64,000 nucleotides of DNA, from assembly GCA_036429605.1 (NCBI GenBank), contig CM071589.1, positions 4,650,001 through 4,714,000 of the forward strand. The letters run 5' to 3'. Below the pieces are notes generated by a model. The model was not told the origin of the DNA. It did no database searches and saw only the letters and a program-made list of their open reading frames with translations. Below, one piece after another: positions 25,101-37,337 of this stretch (positions are counted from its first letter, which is position 1; the number at the start of each line of letters is the position of its first letter). This DNA comes from Cladobotryum mycophilum. Lineage: Eukaryota > Ascomycota > Sordariomycetes > Hypocreales > Hypocreaceae. The translations under genes were made by a program, and so were the position numbers.

Positions 25101-27326
25101 TCAAGGATTCTCGCCCCAGCCGTGGAGGTGCGCTCCACTGCCCCCCTTGTCTTGAGCAATCTTTGGGCCGGTGTCTTGTCTTGTCTCGCCTTGTCTCTCG
25201 CTGCCTTGCCTCGTTTCTGTCTGCCCCCCTGTCCGCCTGGCCTTGCATGGCTTTAGAATAGTTTGGCTTGGTGTCAATTCCTGTCCAGTGTCGTCCATCC
25301 CACCCTGGTCCTTGCGCGACTCACATCCCCCGTTCTGGCGCCTGTCCTAACGGCCGTCTTCTAGAAACGTGCGAGCCACCAGACACATCTCACTAAATGG
25401 GTTAGTCTTGGCTTCGGAGTATTCTGCCTCTAACTGAACAGCGCCGCCTCTGGTTCGCTAGGTTCCGGAAGTTGTCCTGCACGGCCTGCGAGTTTCCCCC
25501 ACCAAGGACCAAGATGGACAAAATTGCTCCACCACCATCCTGGTTTTGCCTGCTTAGCTCTGGGGCCTTACCGATCCAAGTAACGGCTACAGCCAAAGTA
25601 CTCATACTTTGACCTGCGGCGCTGCGCCAGTCATCAGTACCCCTGGCTTGCACCTCGGCAGAACCGTCTTCCTCGCCCAGCACTCACTCGGTACATGCAA
25701 CAGCAGAAACTGTCCGCGTAGTACAAGTACGTCGACTCTAACACATGTATGGACGTAGGTAGGCAAAGTAGGTAAGATTGATGGGCGTCCAAGTTTGCTT
25801 CACGCCTACGCAAACATGCACCACCTACTAGCAGGGTCAGCATTGACCAGCAACAAAAAGCCCCCGAAAAAAAGACTTGCGTTTTGCATACGAGCATTCT
25901 AAAGATTGCAGGGGACCCAGAAGGAACAAGGCCCAAGACTAGAGCACTAAAGAGGGGTGCGAGGCCTCGGTCATCAAAATCAGGGAATGAGGATATTCCC
26001 TTGGGTTAATTGGTAGATCGAGCATTCGGTTCTTCTCACAGCCCACTGTTATTCACGTATCTGTACGAGCATGCGTGCGGGTCGCACTTTTGCATGTACA
26101 GTACATGGGCGGCAGGTAGGCAGGCAGGCAAGCAGGCTTTTTCTCTCTCACTTACAACCGCCACCCGCTGTGAGAGTTTGTTCATGTCTCGCATCAAAAC
26201 GGCCACCTGCCCCACTGTTGCTGGGCTGCTGGGACGAGCATGATGAGAACGAGTGACGACGTCTTATCTAGGTATTTCCCCGGGTCTCACCCATTGGCAA
26301 AGAAGGAAGCAAAAGCTGTAAAGGGCAAAACAAGAGGCCACATGAACAGACACAGGCGCCAAACGAGCTAGGCACGCCCCCCAGTCAATCATGGCTAGAT
26401 TCTGTCAGAAGAGTTCTAACCCATTTCTCACTACCTGGCGCGCTGGAGCATCCGATTTCTCAAGGTAAACGATTCCGCAGCAGCCATCGGCCGTCTGGCT
26501 AAACAGTTGCAGGGAACCCTGGGAGAAAAAATATGCCACCCTCAAGCGTCTGATATTTCTACGAGATCCGAATTCAACACCCTCCGTCACTGTAGCCCAC
26601 GCCCCTCCTCCTTCCAAGAATGGCTGTTTGCACGGCAATGTAGTGGGCTCTCTCTTCTTTCCCTCTTTCTTCCTCTCTTCAAAGTCCACAGCGCCAGGTC
26701 TGGCGCTTGTGTTGAAGAGCCTGAATCGATACTAACTTAGTCCAAATTTTAGTCGAGAATATCATGTCGGTCCGGAGTGGACTAGTGTTCCTGAGCTTCT
26801 CCAGATAGAGAAGGCTTTATTAGATCCCGCTTCTGGGGTGTAAGAACCGGACGCCCTCGCCGGAGGTACTTGAGTCCATGCGATCCATCTTTGACGAACG
26901 AACGTGCGTGCGTGCGTAGTAGGATCGGTATCCGCCCCCGGTAGAGTGCCGGGCCTTCTTAAATCTACCAGCCACTCCCCTCCATTATCTGCCGTTCTGG
27001 GGATCCATCCATCTACAAGTATACCTACCTGTACTTCCCACCTCGCTTCACGTTTGCTATCCAAATCACCTTGCTTTTATCACCTGCAAGACCTCTCCCA
27101 TTACTCTCTATCTCTCTCACAAGTTGTCGTCTTTCTGTCGACGGAAGGGAATCAGCTTGATCCTATCTGCTCATCGTCACCAAGACTGATCAACAATTCT
27201 CGTCTCTCTTTGTCCTCTACGACATTGATATATACCTTCTCACCATCCTCCCTACCTCCCTCTATAAACTGGGATCCGTCGCAAATTTGATAGAGGATTT
27301 CAAGTCCATAAGGACATGTGCTCAAG
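13106..27326. other. About 14.2-kb region without a recognisable gene, upstream of the vib-1-like gene
   Basis: Open frames here are short, overlap on both strands, lack domains and often consist of translated microsatellites, so I call no protein gene. Visible content: G11 at 13506-13516, CT/GA tracts near 14.6-14.8 and 19.1 kb, (GGAT)7 at 20325-20353, three overlapping ACGGAGTAC units at 21341-21360, an A/T-rich stretch near 22.15 kb, (GTTGC)5 at 23020-23044, and (CCAGAA)-type repeats near 23.8 kb. From about 23.3 kb to the vib-1-like start the plus strand is markedly pyrimidine-rich, as in long fungal leaders. Long untranslated exons, non-coding RNAs or regulatory DNA of the vib-1-like gene are possible, but nothing in the sequence proves any of them. 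Confidence 0.55.
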
Positions 27327-27330
27327 ATGA
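27316..27330 (+). promoter_or_regulatory. Four-codon upstream ORF overlapping the vib-1-like start (ATGA)
   Basis: ATG TGC TCA AGA TGA (Met-Cys-Ser-Arg-stop) begins 11 bases before the predicted start codon. Its TGA shares bases with that ATG at 27327-27329. A scanning ribosome would meet this start first. Such an overlap can lower initiation at the main start or make it depend on leaky scanning or re-initiation. The sequence is plain; the regulatory effect is inferred. Confidence 0.5.
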
Positions 27331-29323
27331 CCGCCACCGCATATCCCGCAACTATGACAGATCTCCGAGGAGAGACCAGCCATACCAGCTTCTGGTCCAA
27401 CTACAATGGCTCGGCTCACCTAAGCAACAGACTCAATACGGCCATGGACTCTGGCTTTCACAGCTCAGCCTCGGCATCACCACTTCCAGGCCGACCTCGA
27501 AGCGGCCATGACCAGACCTACCCGTATGGCCGGTACTCGCAAGAGGAATCTAGTCCCTATGATCGCCACCCACAGCCAAGTCTATCGACGCAACACAGCT
27601 ACCCAAACTTGAAGCGACCCTTTTCGCAAACCGAACCGGCTGCATACCAGGAGATCGTCCAAGATTTGAGGGACGATGGCTCGAGACTGACAGTGAACCA
27701 AGATCACAAGCTGCTGTCCTTCCGACGAGCCCAGGACAAGCACACCATTGTTGACCAGCAGGGCCGGATGCAGCAGCTGGAATTATCTGCTCAGCTGCAC
27801 GGCATGTTCTTTCTCTCAGAGATGCCTTCCACAGCCACTGATGGCAGCAGCCTTCAACCCGAACTAACATGTTACCGGAGAAACCTCTTCCAGATCAGCG
27901 GATCTTTGGTCACTCCGCGAGGGCAATTGTCCGTCGTAAATGAGAACAATGAAACCGTACCAGTCTCCAACATGGAAGTTGCCGTCTCTGCTATTGAGTC
28001 TGTTGATGGCAACCCGGTCCGTCTCATTGTCATCCCCTGGAAGACTCCCCCACCCAACACTCCCGAGATCAGCCAGAGCCCTGACCAGGAGCCTTCGGCA
28101 CTTCCCCTGATACCTTTCCAAGAGGACGGTGCTGAGCCCGATGGAGACTATGCGGTCTACCCCATCGGTTGGCGGCGACTCCAATTCAGAATGTATGTGT
28201 CTTTTGTTCCATTTAGCGAGTATTGATACTAACCCGACGATAGCGCTACGGCAAACAACGGCCGACGAAAGGAGCTCCAGCAACACTTTGTGCTTCACCT
28301 CAAGGTCTATGGAACTCTGGCCGATAACTCAAAGATTGTTTTGAGCGAGACTACTACTGCGCCCATCGTGGTGCGTGGTCGCAGTCCCCGTAACTTCCAG
28401 GCTCGCAAGGAGATCCCTCTGTTGGGATCCAGTGCCGGCTCTAGGGGCCAGGCTCTCGTTGAGACTGGCCTGGGCGTTGTTGCTGGTGCAATCAGCGTGA
28501 AGCCGCAGGAACTGAAGCGCAGCGTGGATCTGCAAGTGCCAAGATCCAGCTTCACATTCAGTCCACCAAAGATTCCTGGTGGTCAGCTTAGCTCAATGCG
28601 ATCCAAGTAAGTGTCCTCCTTGACACGATAACCATAAATACTATGAACGATATGACTAATAGTGCCAACAGTACCTACCCAACTTGGAGCCCTAGCAGTA
28701 GCGCCTCCATGTCCCAAATTCCCACCTCCAGCCCCGGAGGTTATGCATCAACCTCCATGGGGGCTGATTCTTATCCCAAGGTGCCTATTTCCGGCGCGTC
28801 AAACTTCACCTCTGAGCCTCAAGAGTTGCCTCTTCAGACATCTATCCCTTCTGTAGCGCTCCCCTTGAGTGCCAGTGAGCAGCCCTCATCAGCACGTGGA
28901 CAATATACCTATGTGCAACCTACCTCGGGCGCCCAGCTGCCTACCAGTACCCCCGCACTGAGCAGCCAGGACAATTCCTTGAGTGTCCCCCGATATGTCG
29001 ATCAGGGTCGGCCAAGCAAGAGCCCTCGTCATGCGAACCAGCAGTCTGTCCACAGTAACAGCTCTGATTCACCATCCGAGTACCGATATGGATCTTCGGC
29101 ACCTACCTCCAGCGCTTCAAGGGATTACTACCCGCCATCAAGCAGCTGGGCAACCTCAACTGCTGCTGAGACTAGCTCAACTGTTGCCTATGCTAGCACT
29201 GATGGACGCCCTTACTCCTTCCCACATGAGCCTTACAAGGCCGCAACCGCGGCTCCCACAGCACCCAAGACGGAGTCTCGATCATTCGAAACCATGAACA
29301 ACTATTCTTGGAGCGCAAACTAG
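27327..29323 (+). CDS. vib-1: NDT80/PhoG-family transcription factor (VIB-1/XprG clade)
   Basis: Exons 27327-28192, 28244-28606 and 28672-29323 give 626 residues, against about 670 for Neurospora VIB-1. The Ig-fold NDT80 DNA-binding domain covers roughly residues 105-410. It shows LSAQLHGMFFLSEMP, ELTCYRRNLFQISGS, VSAIESVDGNPVRL, YPIGWRRLQFRIATANNG, QQHFVLHLKVYGT and RGRSPRNFQARKEIPLLGS, all clade-typical. Both flanks are Ser/Pro/Gln-rich. Family members act in the nucleus and control starvation responses: secreted proteases, cell-wall-degrading enzymes, and heterokaryon-incompatibility cell death in Neurospora. For intron 2 I chose the acceptor at 28671, because the earlier TAG at 28660-28662 lies too close to the CTAAT branch site; the choice changes three residues. 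An overlapping upstream ORF precedes the start. Confidence 0.92.
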
Positions 29324-30614
29324 AAGCCAAAAAAGGCCTTTTTAACTTCCCTTTGTTACTTTTGGTTGAAATCTTCATGTAGAATAATTTCTGGGTTATT
29401 ATTTTTTGGATTATTGTTATTCATTTCGGACGGTTCTGGCGCATATAATGAGCGCCCTTGGGGGATACTGGGAACTGGTCTGGGAATGGGCTGGCTGACT
29501 CTGGCTCTGGTTCTGATGACTGGACGGTGGAAAGGGGACGGGGCGGCGTTTGAATAGGTCAGCAAGCACCTGCTGCGAGATGGCTACAGCCGCCAGCAAG
29601 GTCTGAGGACCATCACAGTTATCTTTTTTCTTGGAACGGCGCGCATGTTTTTTATTGGGGGAGGGTGGAAAAGTGATGGCCTGGGTTGGGAGGGCGTACA
29701 AGGCCACGCTCTGGATAACAGCAATTTATGAGCATGAAGTATTGTTTACGGGAGATGTTGATTTGAGATACCACGAACTGAAGATAGAGTACAGGAGTGT
29801 GCTGGCTGGTCTTTTTGGTCAGTAACAGAGAGGGGAGTGATGGAGAGAGTAGTAGTTTCTTTGTCCTTGAATGATACCACATTGAAATCGTTATACCTCA
29901 TCATCAAAGGTTCCCATGTGCCCCTTTTCTCAGTGACTGACCCACACAAGGGTGCAAGGAAAGTACTTGTACTTGGATGTAGACAATTTGTAGAGTAACA
30001 TTCTCGGCAATGTTTTGACGAAGTTTGGGTTCCCGCCAAGATGGAACCGTGGGGGCCAAGATGGCTTGCATGTTCCTGGCATTTCTGTCGGTATGTAAAG
30101 GTAGCAGCGGTACAACGTTGATGGACGGGGACGGGAAGAGATGACGAACTAAGCAGGATACATATAACATGCCATGCCATGCCATGCACATCCATGCATT
30201 GTGGAGAGGAGGCTGTTCCCTGTTAGATGCTTGTTGGTTGTGTTTTCCTTTTTTCCTTGCAAGGTTCTAGGTTTCTGGCTGGTATGCAACCACCCACTCA
30301 CCCACTCACACACACACACTTGCTCACACAACCACCACCACCACCACAACCATCACGCCCTGATTAGATAAGACGGAAGAAAAGCGGCCCCCAAACTTTT
30401 TGTTCGGCATTTTTCTTTTCTGCGCAATTGAACCGACCAACCAACCAACCAACAGCCAGCTTACTTACTTCATCAACGGCGAAATACCTTTTGGGGGGGC
30501 CTTTTGTTTACATTTTGTTGACGCTTGCATCTCCACGGCTTATGCCCAATTGATTCATTCATTTCATTCCACCGGAACGGAACAGTGTACTGGGTACATT
30601 GAGACCACAACGCC
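29324..30614. other. Intergenic region, vib-1-like 3' end to DUF2011 gene
   Basis: No gene is recognised. It begins with a perfect A/T-rich palindrome (AAAAAGGCCTTTTT) just after the vib-1-like stop. It later holds CA, CCA and CAC repeats near 30.31-30.35 kb and runs of CCAA near 30.44 kb in the leader of the next gene. Confidence 0.6.
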
Positions 30615-31568
30615 ATGTTTGAGTTGCCCCAAGCCAAGAGGTATGTACATACACATGATGGCCCAGAGTCTCACCCACTCACTCATTCATGCAAGTTTTC
30701 TTCTTCTCTCTTGTCTGACCTATGACTAACTCCTCTCTGCAGGGTGCGCCGAGAAGACTTGAACAGGTCGGATGGCTCGGAATGGAGTGACGCTAGTGAT
30801 ATTGATGAGGAGCTGCAGGCGAGGCTGAACGCGCAGATAGCAAAGTCACTCGGTCTGGATGAAAGCAGCCATGGTTCAACGCTGCCGAGCCGAGCGGTGG
30901 TCACCAAGTCTCGCGGGGAGCATGGTGCATCAAAATCTGAGTCATCAAATAACCACGTAGATGACAGTGAACCGGAGGATGGCGATGCGGCCGAAGAGCC
31001 AGAGGAAGAGGGCTACTTGTTTCGTCTCTTTAGCACAGCCGGCCCGGCACCAAAGGTAGTGCTTGAAGACCCCGACGCTCGAGTCGAAGGCGGATTAATC
31101 AAGGGCCGCCCCCTATCCCATTACCTCGCACCGAAACCTTCTGCCAAACTAAAGTCGCAATTCGAGTTTGCAGCCGTCACGGGGGAGGACGTCATCGCAC
31201 GATCGCGCGTGCGGTCGTGGGGCCTCGAACTCCCCTGGAAAGTAACGAGCATCAAGGTGGTGAGAAAGGCCGGGACGGGGGAGCTGCTCAGCAGTGATGA
31301 GGCGGACGTAGCCGAGGGGAAGAGGAAGAGGCCCGGGAAGAAGCGGAGGATAGCGATGAGGACGAGGGAGAGGGCGGAAGTGAAGGCGCGGGAGAGCGCG
31401 AAGCAGAAGGAGATGAATAAGGAGGAGCAGTTGAAGGAGAAGAAGAAGAGGCTGAATAGGTTGAAGAAGTTGAGGAAGAGGGCGAAGAAGAAGGGGGAGA
31501 AGGCGGGGGATGGAGGGGATGGTGATTCGGATGGTGATTCGGATGGTGATTCGTCGGTTGCGGAGTAG
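30615..31568 (+). CDS. DUF2011-like fungal nuclear protein
   Basis: Exons 30615-30640 and 30743-31568 give 283 residues. The tiny first exon codes for MFELPQAK and splices in the next Arg codon to give KRVRREDLN, the typical start of this family of fungal proteins of unknown function. Next come an acidic region (SEPEDGDAAEEPEEE), a conserved core (GYLFRLFSTAGPAP, then PLSHYLAP and WGLELPWKV), and a long Lys/Arg-rich C-terminal helix (about residues 200-260) likely to carry nuclear or nucleolar localisation. The end has three copies of a GDSD unit. Family membership is from memory of the start and core; no function is known to me. Confidence 0.8.
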
Positions 31569-32220
31569 GCTGTTATGGGCTCATGGAGGCTGTTTATATT
31601 CTTTTCATTTTGTTGCCTGATTTTCATAATGAATACATACACAATCTGTGTTTATCTGCATACCCTGCTAGGCAACTTCCGATACAGTGATGAATGATAT
31701 GAGTCGGACCAATTACTACCTGCCAACTTCCCATCAAAAGACTTGCCTGCTCGAAGGGTACATTTCAAAGCTATAGAACGAACCACGTGAAATTCTGGCA
31801 AATTTGAAGTATCTATTCATGCTTGGATATGATGAACAAATCAATTTACCAGAGTTTGAATATATACTAATTGCCCATGTTAGACATTCTGAGCTCAACT
31901 TTAATCACGTGCTTTATTTTATTTTATTACTGTAAATGATGATAGAAAAGAATACTGGAAATCACCAAAGGAAGCACATTTAAAAGGCATAAAAGTTAAT
32001 AATAATATTGTATCGATTCAATCAAGTCATTTGCATTTATTTACATGGATAGTAATTTTTTTTGCCTGTCATCACCCAGTAATTAGAGGTAATCATGATC
32101 GTCCAAAATATGGGGCACAGTTACTCGATCATGGCGGGGTCCATCCATTAGCACCTCCTCCATACCTTGAAGCAACTGCTAGCGTGAACGAACCGTTCCT
32201 GTGCAACTGCCACACACATC
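31569..32220. other. Intergenic region upstream of far11/ham-2
   Basis: This is an AT-rich, non-coding stretch between two genes on the same strand. It holds the 3' end of the DUF2011 gene and the promoter of ham-2. CACGTG at about 31906 is a possible bHLH site. Confidence 0.5.
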
Positions 32221-35200
32221 ATGAACAGTCTGTGGCCCTCCAAGGCTGCTCAGGAACCTTCCGAATCAGCCAAACCTCCAGGAGACGATGCATCCGACAC
32301 TGGCCAAGTTGCGCAAGAGGGTGACGCAGCAGACTCACTCGTGAGTCCTCCTCCCGCCGTCCCAGCGCCCCCGCCACCTCAGCAATCGTCGTCGAGAGCC
32401 AATCACCTACGATATCCCATCACTACCACCACCAACTCCAACTCCAACTCCAACACCACGATGCAGGGCGGTTTCGCACAGATGCCGCCTCCCCCGGCTG
32501 CTCCAGCGGCTCCCCCTCGAATAATAGCAACACCCCCAACCGTCCCTTTCAACCGTCCCAGCACTCCGCGAGCGACTCCCTGTCCCTGATGCAGCTTCGC
32601 CGTATCGTGGCCGAGGTGAATAGGGCCGAGCCCGCGGCCTACGATTTCGTATACTCGGACATGGGGCCCCACGCCGAGGAGATTGACGAGTGGTTCGTGT
32701 ACCAGTTTTGGCAGTGGCTTAGGCTCAACGCTGCCCAAAAGGCATTCGAATGGCACTGGAATCAAGACAACGGCGATAAGAACACCTGGGACGACGTGGA
32801 CCATGACAAGAGGATGAGGTTCATACAGGCGGCCATTTCTGACGTGCAATCTGGCGATGCTACTCTGCGGGCCGCCTCGATTGGCAAATTGGTGTATCTC
32901 GTCTTGGGGAGGTGGGGGGATACCGCCATGCCCCATGCGACGGACGGGGAGAGCAGATCGATTGCAAGCATCCCGCAACTCCAGGCGATTACTGCGGGTG
33001 TTGCTTGCTTGACGTCGCTCGAGGGGCTGCCGGTCGTCTGGGATTCGCTGAGGAACGCCTTCGAGGCTCAATGGTATGCGTTTGAACACACCTCTCTAGG
33101 CGAACGATTGATGGATTGGCTATTTTCTGACAGCTCCCCAGGTCTGGCGATATGCAGCAAGGCGCAACCTCGGAGGCGCAGGATGAATTATACAACCTCA
33201 TGACTATCATGTATATTTCTATTCAGGAGACACTCAACGACCCCGAGGATATGTCTCCCACATATGATAAACTACGTGGGTGCCGGCATGCCATATTCAA
33301 TGGGGAAATCTCTCTGCTAACCCATGTTTAGTCGAGCTAAGGCCGCCCCTTGTCGATTTTATGCTCCTGGCGACCTCCAAGTTAAGATGGGATGAGAATA
33401 ACACCATGCCCCATACCCAGGTACGTTTCCCATGATGAGTATCCCTACCAAGTATGCCAGCTAATCAAGACAGATCTTTTTACTCTTCTGGAAATCCATC
33501 CTTCTTGTCTTTGGCGGGACCAGAGACCTCGAAAGGATCAAAGAAGCTACTAGTGAAATGTCTGGTCAAAGCAAGGACAAAGAGACCATCACCGCATCAC
33601 CTCTAGACTATCATGTTTTTCGGCAGGAAATAACCTCCAAATATCCTGCGTATATCCCCCCACGACCATTAATACCACTTGAAGCGGAAAATGCATCGAT
33701 TCTACCGCCAATACCAAACATTGCGACTCGGAACGGATCCAACGGCATAATACCCCAACCGCCTAATGTGCAAATGGGAGGTGCGTCTATCCTCAACCAG
33801 CCAGTTCACATTGCGACCCCTGCTCCTTCACCTCCGCCGTCACCGGGCATTGGAGGCAAGGGGGGCAAGAAACAAAACTATCAGACAAATCAGAACTTTC
33901 CATTCATGTACCCGCCCCTCGATGCCACTAGTAACAGCGCTGGCGGGAAAGGTATGGCCAACATTGATGATGCTCTGGTTAGTCGGAGATGGGAAGGCAG
34001 CGATATCCCTGCCTCCATTCTGGAAGCCGGACAGCTCTTCTCTTCTCGCGTCAGGATGACCCGAGCAACCCGCCAGCTCTGGGACGAGCGCGAGCGATTC
34101 CTGAAATTTGAACGTGGGTGGGAGGCTGACGATGGTGGCGACGATGAGATTGAGGACCTTGACCTCAGTGAACTGACGCTAGAAGAAAGGGAGCTCTTGA
34201 GAGAAATCAAGGCGGAAGATAAGGAGAGAAAACCTCGAGCACCTCCAGGCCCCGAGGTAGACTTTGGACCTCATCCTGAAAAGCTAACCGAACGAGACAA
34301 GCAGAGACTTTATGCGATTGAAAGCTTCTATGTATATGCTCACTCAACCCCTTTTGATTTGAGATTGTTATCTGACTTTGCGTAGCGGGAGGCCCTGCCT
34401 CATTTACAGTCGTTGGTCATTGTTCTCCTCCGGCCGATATTGGTCAACGTGACGGCAATTGTTGCTCAACAGCAGCAGCAACAGCAGCAACAGCAGCAAC
34501 AGCAGCAGGCCGGCCAAATGGCCCCGATGGGTGCCAGAGGCAATAACGTGAATGGCGGCCCTGGTGGTCAAAGACCTAACGAGATGGCTGGGCAGGGTCT
34601 AGCTGAAGAAGAGCAGGAACCTTCTCCAGAAGAGGTTGACGCTGCCCGGACACGGGAGATCACTGCCAAGGCCATGACTGCCATTCTCATACTACTTCTC
34701 AAGTGGCTGAGGCTTTCTCGTGAGTGAAAAAAGTCGATCAAGGGGGATTTGGCTAATCAAGTCACAGACGTACTCAAGTTTGAGTATTTGACTCAACTTT
34801 TGCTGGATTCTAACTACCTCCCTCTCGTTCTGAAACTCTTTGCCCACCAAGATATTCAACAAGTGGTCGACAGTAAGATGGATCATGTTGAGAATAGGTG
34901 AGCCTACGGATGATTTTGTGCAAGTCTTGGTTATTAATACTTGGCAGCTTCTTTCAATTCTGCAACTTGCGATCAAAGTTCAAGGATAAGACCGAAAGTG
35001 ACCTTGATAACGAGGATGAAGAACTTGATGAGGAAGACATTGAGGGTGAAGAAGAAGAAGAAGAGGAAGAAGAAGAAGCGCACGAGCGCGAGGGAGAAGA
35101 AGGGGAAGGAGGCGGAGAAGGAGAAAGTGAAGACGAGGCTGCGCCGCCGCCGATCAAGAGACAGCGGCCTGGAGAGGAGTCAACCGCAAGCGAGGCAGAT

Positions 35201-35827
35201 GTCAACGTGGTCGTCCACGATGATCAGACTCTGACTAGACCAGAGGTCGACGAACTTGGATGCCCCATCAACTCTCTCCCCGCGGAGCCCATCACGGACT
35301 TTTCGAGGCGCAACTTCTTCTCTCTCATCAACTACCTGAGAGTGATGCAGAAGATTTGCAAGGGCAAGGCGCACCGCAACCTGTTGCTGGTGCAATATAA
35401 GTCATCCAACATCCTTCGCAAGTCTTTGCGCGTCCCGCAGCCAGAGCTCAGGCTATACACCCTCAAGCTCTTCAAGGGCCAGGTCCCCTACTGCGGCCGC
35501 AAATGGCGCCAAAGCAACATGCGCGTCATTACCGCCGTGTACCTCCACTGCCGCCCCGAGCTGCGCGACGAATGGCTCGCTGGTAGTGACATTGACGCCG
35601 AAGTAGACTCCGCGCTGCCCCTGGAGCAGGCGCTGAGGAGCCTGACACATTGGCTAAACGTCAGGCGGTATCCGGAGAAGATTGCGGCAGACATACGCAT
35701 TGCTATGAGGGAGGAGCAAGATTTTTTCACGAGGGAGTTGGAAAAGTTGGATATGAATTGGGCCGAGTTGGGAGCGGGGGAGGAAGGTATGAGTGAAGCG
35801 GACCAAGGGGAGGCGGTTTGGGGATGA
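32221..35827 (+). CDS. ham-2: STRIPAK complex subunit Far11/HAM-2/PRO22 (striatin-interacting protein)
   Basis: Exons are 32221-33073, 33142-33275, 33332-33420, 33474-34331, 34386-34719, 34768-34897 and 34948-35827, giving about 1092 residues. This is the STRIP1/2 relative of the striatin-PP2A (STRIPAK) complex, needed in filamentous fungi for hyphal fusion and fruiting-body development. The N1221-type region starts at about residue 124 (MQLRRIVAEVNRAEP, YDFVYSDMGPHAEEIDEWF). Later marks are RRWEGSDIPASILEAGQLF, REALPHLQSLVIVLLRPIL, a poly-Gln tract (34468-34506), a Glu-rich tract (about 35.05-35.13 kb) and the C-terminal DUF3402 block (PITDFSRRNFFSLINYLRVMQ, then PYCGRKWRQSNMRV). The frame changes once in the Pro-rich N-terminus. 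One extra C in the run at 32491-32495 or 32512-32516 joins the frames and fits the exon phase. The Pro/Ser/Asn-rich first 120 residues are the least certain part. Confidence 0.92.
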
Positions 35828-36308
35828 GGAAAGACGAAAAAGACTACATGGGGAGATGGATGAATGAATGAATTACAGGAGGTATCAATAGAAAGGACGG
35901 ATAAGGTCGGGTGCTGGCTGGATAGTGGAATACCCATTTGATTACCTTTGGTAGTTGTCATAGACACTTTTATTGTATGTGTATGATGAGCGTGCTTGAT
36001 AAGAAAAGCCAACAAAAATGCCATCTGAATTACTATTAAAGGATACAATTTCTTGTCCCCGTCCCGGTTTCTTATAATGCCCTTGTTGGTCATGTTCTAC
36101 ATAAGTGTGTAGCTTCTTTTTTCCCTTTCAAGTGTTGTTGTTCTTTGTTGTATTTGTATAAGCAAATAGAACAAACAGCCCCAGCTCTAGGCTGTTGATT
36201 GGATGCCAATGGATACGTTTTTTTCTCATGTGTTTGTTGGTACATTTATTACTTCATTAAACTGTCGTGTCGAAGTTTTTTCTGTCGTTGATCTTACAAC
36301 GTCGTAAT

Positions 36309-36341
<33 letters not shown>

Positions 36342-36363
36342 CTCTTTCTTTTTGGTTGGTGAT
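35828..36363. other. Tail-to-tail intergenic region (ham-2 / MARVEL gene)
   Basis: Convergent 3' ends with no coding sequence. A CT/CTTT-rich tract lies at about 36309-36352, directly after the MARVEL stop when read on the minus strand. Confidence 0.6.
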
Positions 36364-37337
36364 TTAGGCGTGGTCATATACGCCATCGCCGTAGCGGTAG
36401 TTGTGAGGAGCTACCCCTTGAAAGGCGTCGCTTTGGGGAGGTACTGCGGGGCCGTGACCGGTGGTGGCGCCATGATGGCCGTAGCCGGTTTCATACTTTG
36501 TGTAGCCGTCATTGTTGACGTATGGATTGGCATGGTGGTCAGTGGTCTCCGTGGTGTAGCTGTGACGGTTGTTGTTGTTGTCGAGCTGGTCCGGGTGGGT
36601 GTGCGGGGGGAGCATGTTGGCGTCATCGGCGACGGCATCGCCCGGCTTGCGGCGACCGAAGAGGCGGCCGAGGAAGCCGCCGCGTTTGCCGTAGCCGGAG
36701 GTGTAGTCGTTTTGGGGGCTGGGACCGTAGCGCTTCTCGCGGCGGCGGTTGCGGGCGAGAGCAACCTCCACGAGGATGGAGAAGACGAAGAAGATGCTTT
36801 ACGGAATTGTTAGTCTGGGTAGCTCGAATAAAGGGGGAGGGATGATATTAGTGTTGATGGAGTTGTTGGCTTACATTGCGATGATGGCAACAGCCAGACA
36901 GGCCGTTTGTAGTCGACAAGCTGTGTGGAAACTGGGAAGAGCCGTGAAGCCCTTACCCCCTGGACATGACTCCCCGAATTACCTTTGCCAAACGGCGTAT
37001 CGACATAACCCCGACAGCTCCCCGCGCCGCCCCTGTTCGCCACGGCGACATAGATAAACGCCCCGACGAAAGCGGCATCCAGCACGACGGCCAAGAGGGA
37101 CGTGGCGGTGAGCCCCGCGACGCAGCAGAGCAGTAGCAGTCCCGCCAGGGTGTACAGCGTGGCGGCGCCGGAGATTCCCTCGACGGCGCGGAGGCTGGTG
37201 GCGATGCGGAGGTTGTGGTTGTGCAGACTGGCGAGGAAGTAGGAGTAGACGGCGAGGATGAGGGCGGCGCAGCAGAATTGGATGCCGCGGATGAACCATT
37301 GGATGGTTTTGAGGCCGAGGCCTGCTTTTACGCCCAT
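36364..37337 (-). CDS. MARVEL-domain four-helix membrane protein
   Basis: Complement exons 36983-37337, 36875-36920 and 36364-36796 give 277 residues. The N-terminal half has four hydrophobic helices, about residues 10-33 (IRGIQFCCAALILAVYSYFL), 48-72, 75-98 (TSLLAVVLDAAFVGAFIYVA) and 125-150 (IIFFVFSILVEVAL), the layout of the fungal MARVEL family. These proteins sit in the plasma membrane or endomembranes and help organise membrane domains; Nce102-like proteins are the best known. A basic motif (RNRRREKRYG) follows helix 4, and the last 110 residues are a soluble tail rich in His, Asn, Tyr and Gly. The middle exon is only 46 bases and is set by GTAATT and GTAAGC donors. The precise subfamily is not recognised. 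Confidence 0.85.

Noticed and set aside
29328..29345. AAAAAGGCCTTTTT palindrome looking like a bacterial terminator
   Set aside because: The genome is eukaryotic; the stem has only four G/C bases. It may at most affect 3'-end formation.
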